DNA from: Symbiodinium kawagutii
Taxonomy: Eukaryota > Sar > Dinophyceae > Suessiales > Symbiodiniaceae
Assembly (NCBI GenBank): GCA_009767595.1
Contig: VSDK01010117.1
Span: 657,078-721,077 of the forward strand
DNA: 64,000 bases
Direction: 5' to 3'
The first letter of the stretch is position 1; the number at the start of each line of letters is the position of its first letter. Of this stretch, positions 63,300 through 64,000 are shown in pieces. A model generated the notes under the pieces. It was not told the origin of the DNA. It ran no database searches and worked only from the letters and a program-made list of their open reading frames with translations. A program made the translations under genes and the position numbers.

Positions 63300-63830
63300 A
63301 TCCAGGGCACCGATTTCGTAGTACAAAATGCCTGCCATTGACCCTACCCACTACAGAATCGAAGCACCTGGAAAAGAATCTTTACAGAATCGAGGCACCA
63401 AAAACATCACTCAAAAACACACCTGACTGCAAAATTGGAAGGCCAAACTAAAATCCGTACAGTCATTTTCCTAATCAGGCTTTTGGACCTGCAAATCTAA
63501 CAGGCAATCTCAGAACTGTAGAGTGCTTAATGAGTTTCATCCACATGAAATCTGACTACAGAATCCCAACCTGCGGCTTGAGTCCCATGCTCCTGATGAT
63601 ATGGACCTTTGGTATATCCAATTGTTTCATCCAATTTTTGGCATCCATAAACTGCCCGTCAATACAGAATCGAAGCCTCTGACCTCTCTACAAAATCAGA
63701 GCCCCTGACTCCAGCCAACACACAGCATCCCCAAGATAGTGATATAACAGCATTCACATCTGCACAAAATGACCATTTTGTAATGCACTGGACCTCACCG
63801 ATTTCGTAGAGGTTATTTCAAGGCAGATCG
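63300..63830. repeat. Dispersed TACAGAATCGAAGCACC repeats
   Basis: CAGAATCGAAGC/CAGAATCGAGGC recurs near 63354, 63396 and 63664, and CACCGATTTCGTAG recurs near 63309 and 63797. Degenerate. No gene seen. Confidence 0.55.
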
Positions 63831-63904
63831 AATAATTCTGTGTTGATGGCTATTGAAGGGGTTATATAATGGCTATTGAAAATTGAACCGTGACTCATGT
63901 ATTA

Positions 63905-64000
63905 TCTTGCTTGGAACCTTGGTCCGGAACTTTGGGAACCGAGGTTCCACGGTTCCCGAAACCCCGCAACCCTCCCGGAACCCTCCCGGAACCCTCCTGG
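63905..64000. repeat. GGAACC-rich tract ending in 11-bp repeat
   Basis: TTGGAACC and GGGAACCG motifs related to the 13-bp minisatellite, then three CGGAACCCTCC units running off the window edge. Confidence 0.75.

Noticed and set aside
1..64000. tRNA, rRNA or snRNA genes
   Set aside because: No cloverleaf, rRNA core or snRNA motif was recognised on reading. A covariance-model search was not possible.

Overview
The window looks like nuclear DNA of a dinoflagellate, probably of the Suessiales/Symbiodiniaceae-Polarella type. This is an inference. It rests on four things: tiny GC-rich candidate exons separated by kilobase introns with AG|G acceptors and some GC donors; candidate coding on one strand over almost 50 kb; very heavy simple-repeat and inverted-repeat content; and a Ty1/copia element that carries a cytosine-methyltransferase-like module. 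No rRNA, tRNA, CRISPR array or prokaryotic operon was seen.

Positions 1 to about 49 kb are gene-sparse, intron-like sequence. They hold short GC-rich islets, nearly all of which read best on the minus strand. Two exon chains are the best supported. Gene Y (about 44.8 to 41.1 kb, minus) has five phase-compatible exons and encodes a RanBP2-type zinc finger followed by a second CxxC...CxxC motif. Gene X (about 36.7 to 30.8 kb, minus) probably starts at an ATG at 36657 and has six or more exons. Further single candidate exons lie at 48.9, 47.1, 46.2, 38.8, 37.0, 30.6, 29.9, 28.4, 27.5, 26.3, 24.4, 22.3, 21.2, 17.4, 15.8, 13.2, 11.8, 5.3 and 3.6 kb. Function is not recognisable for most of them.

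The introns are filled with at least four families of short (80 to 160 bp) non-coding elements with terminal inverted repeats, called families A to D here. They are MITE-like or introner-like. None of the copies located overlaps a predicted exon. Other repeats include a 190-bp higher-order satellite built from 19 decamers (19.45 to 20.41 kb), three further decamer arrays, a 550-bp (TTG)/(TTGTGG) tract, a 300-bp purine tract, trinucleotide arrays and many (AT)n arrays.

Positions 50.4 to 53.55 kb are a mosaic of degenerate direct repeats ending in a 92-bp tandem duplication.

Positions 54318 to 62276 are a complete-length Ty1/copia retrotransposon inserted into an (AT)n microsatellite. It has two identical 304-bp LTRs, a tRNA primer-binding site, Gag with a CCHC knuckle, an aspartic protease, a coiled-coil/DUF3820-like/methyltransferase-like insert, integrase, reverse transcriptase and RNase H. 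The reading frame changes about five times, although the LTRs indicate a very recent insertion. Positions 62.4 to 64 kb hold a 13-bp minisatellite and low-complexity sequence.

Exon calls come from reading by eye (frame openness, splice motifs, phase) and need RNA or homology confirmation.
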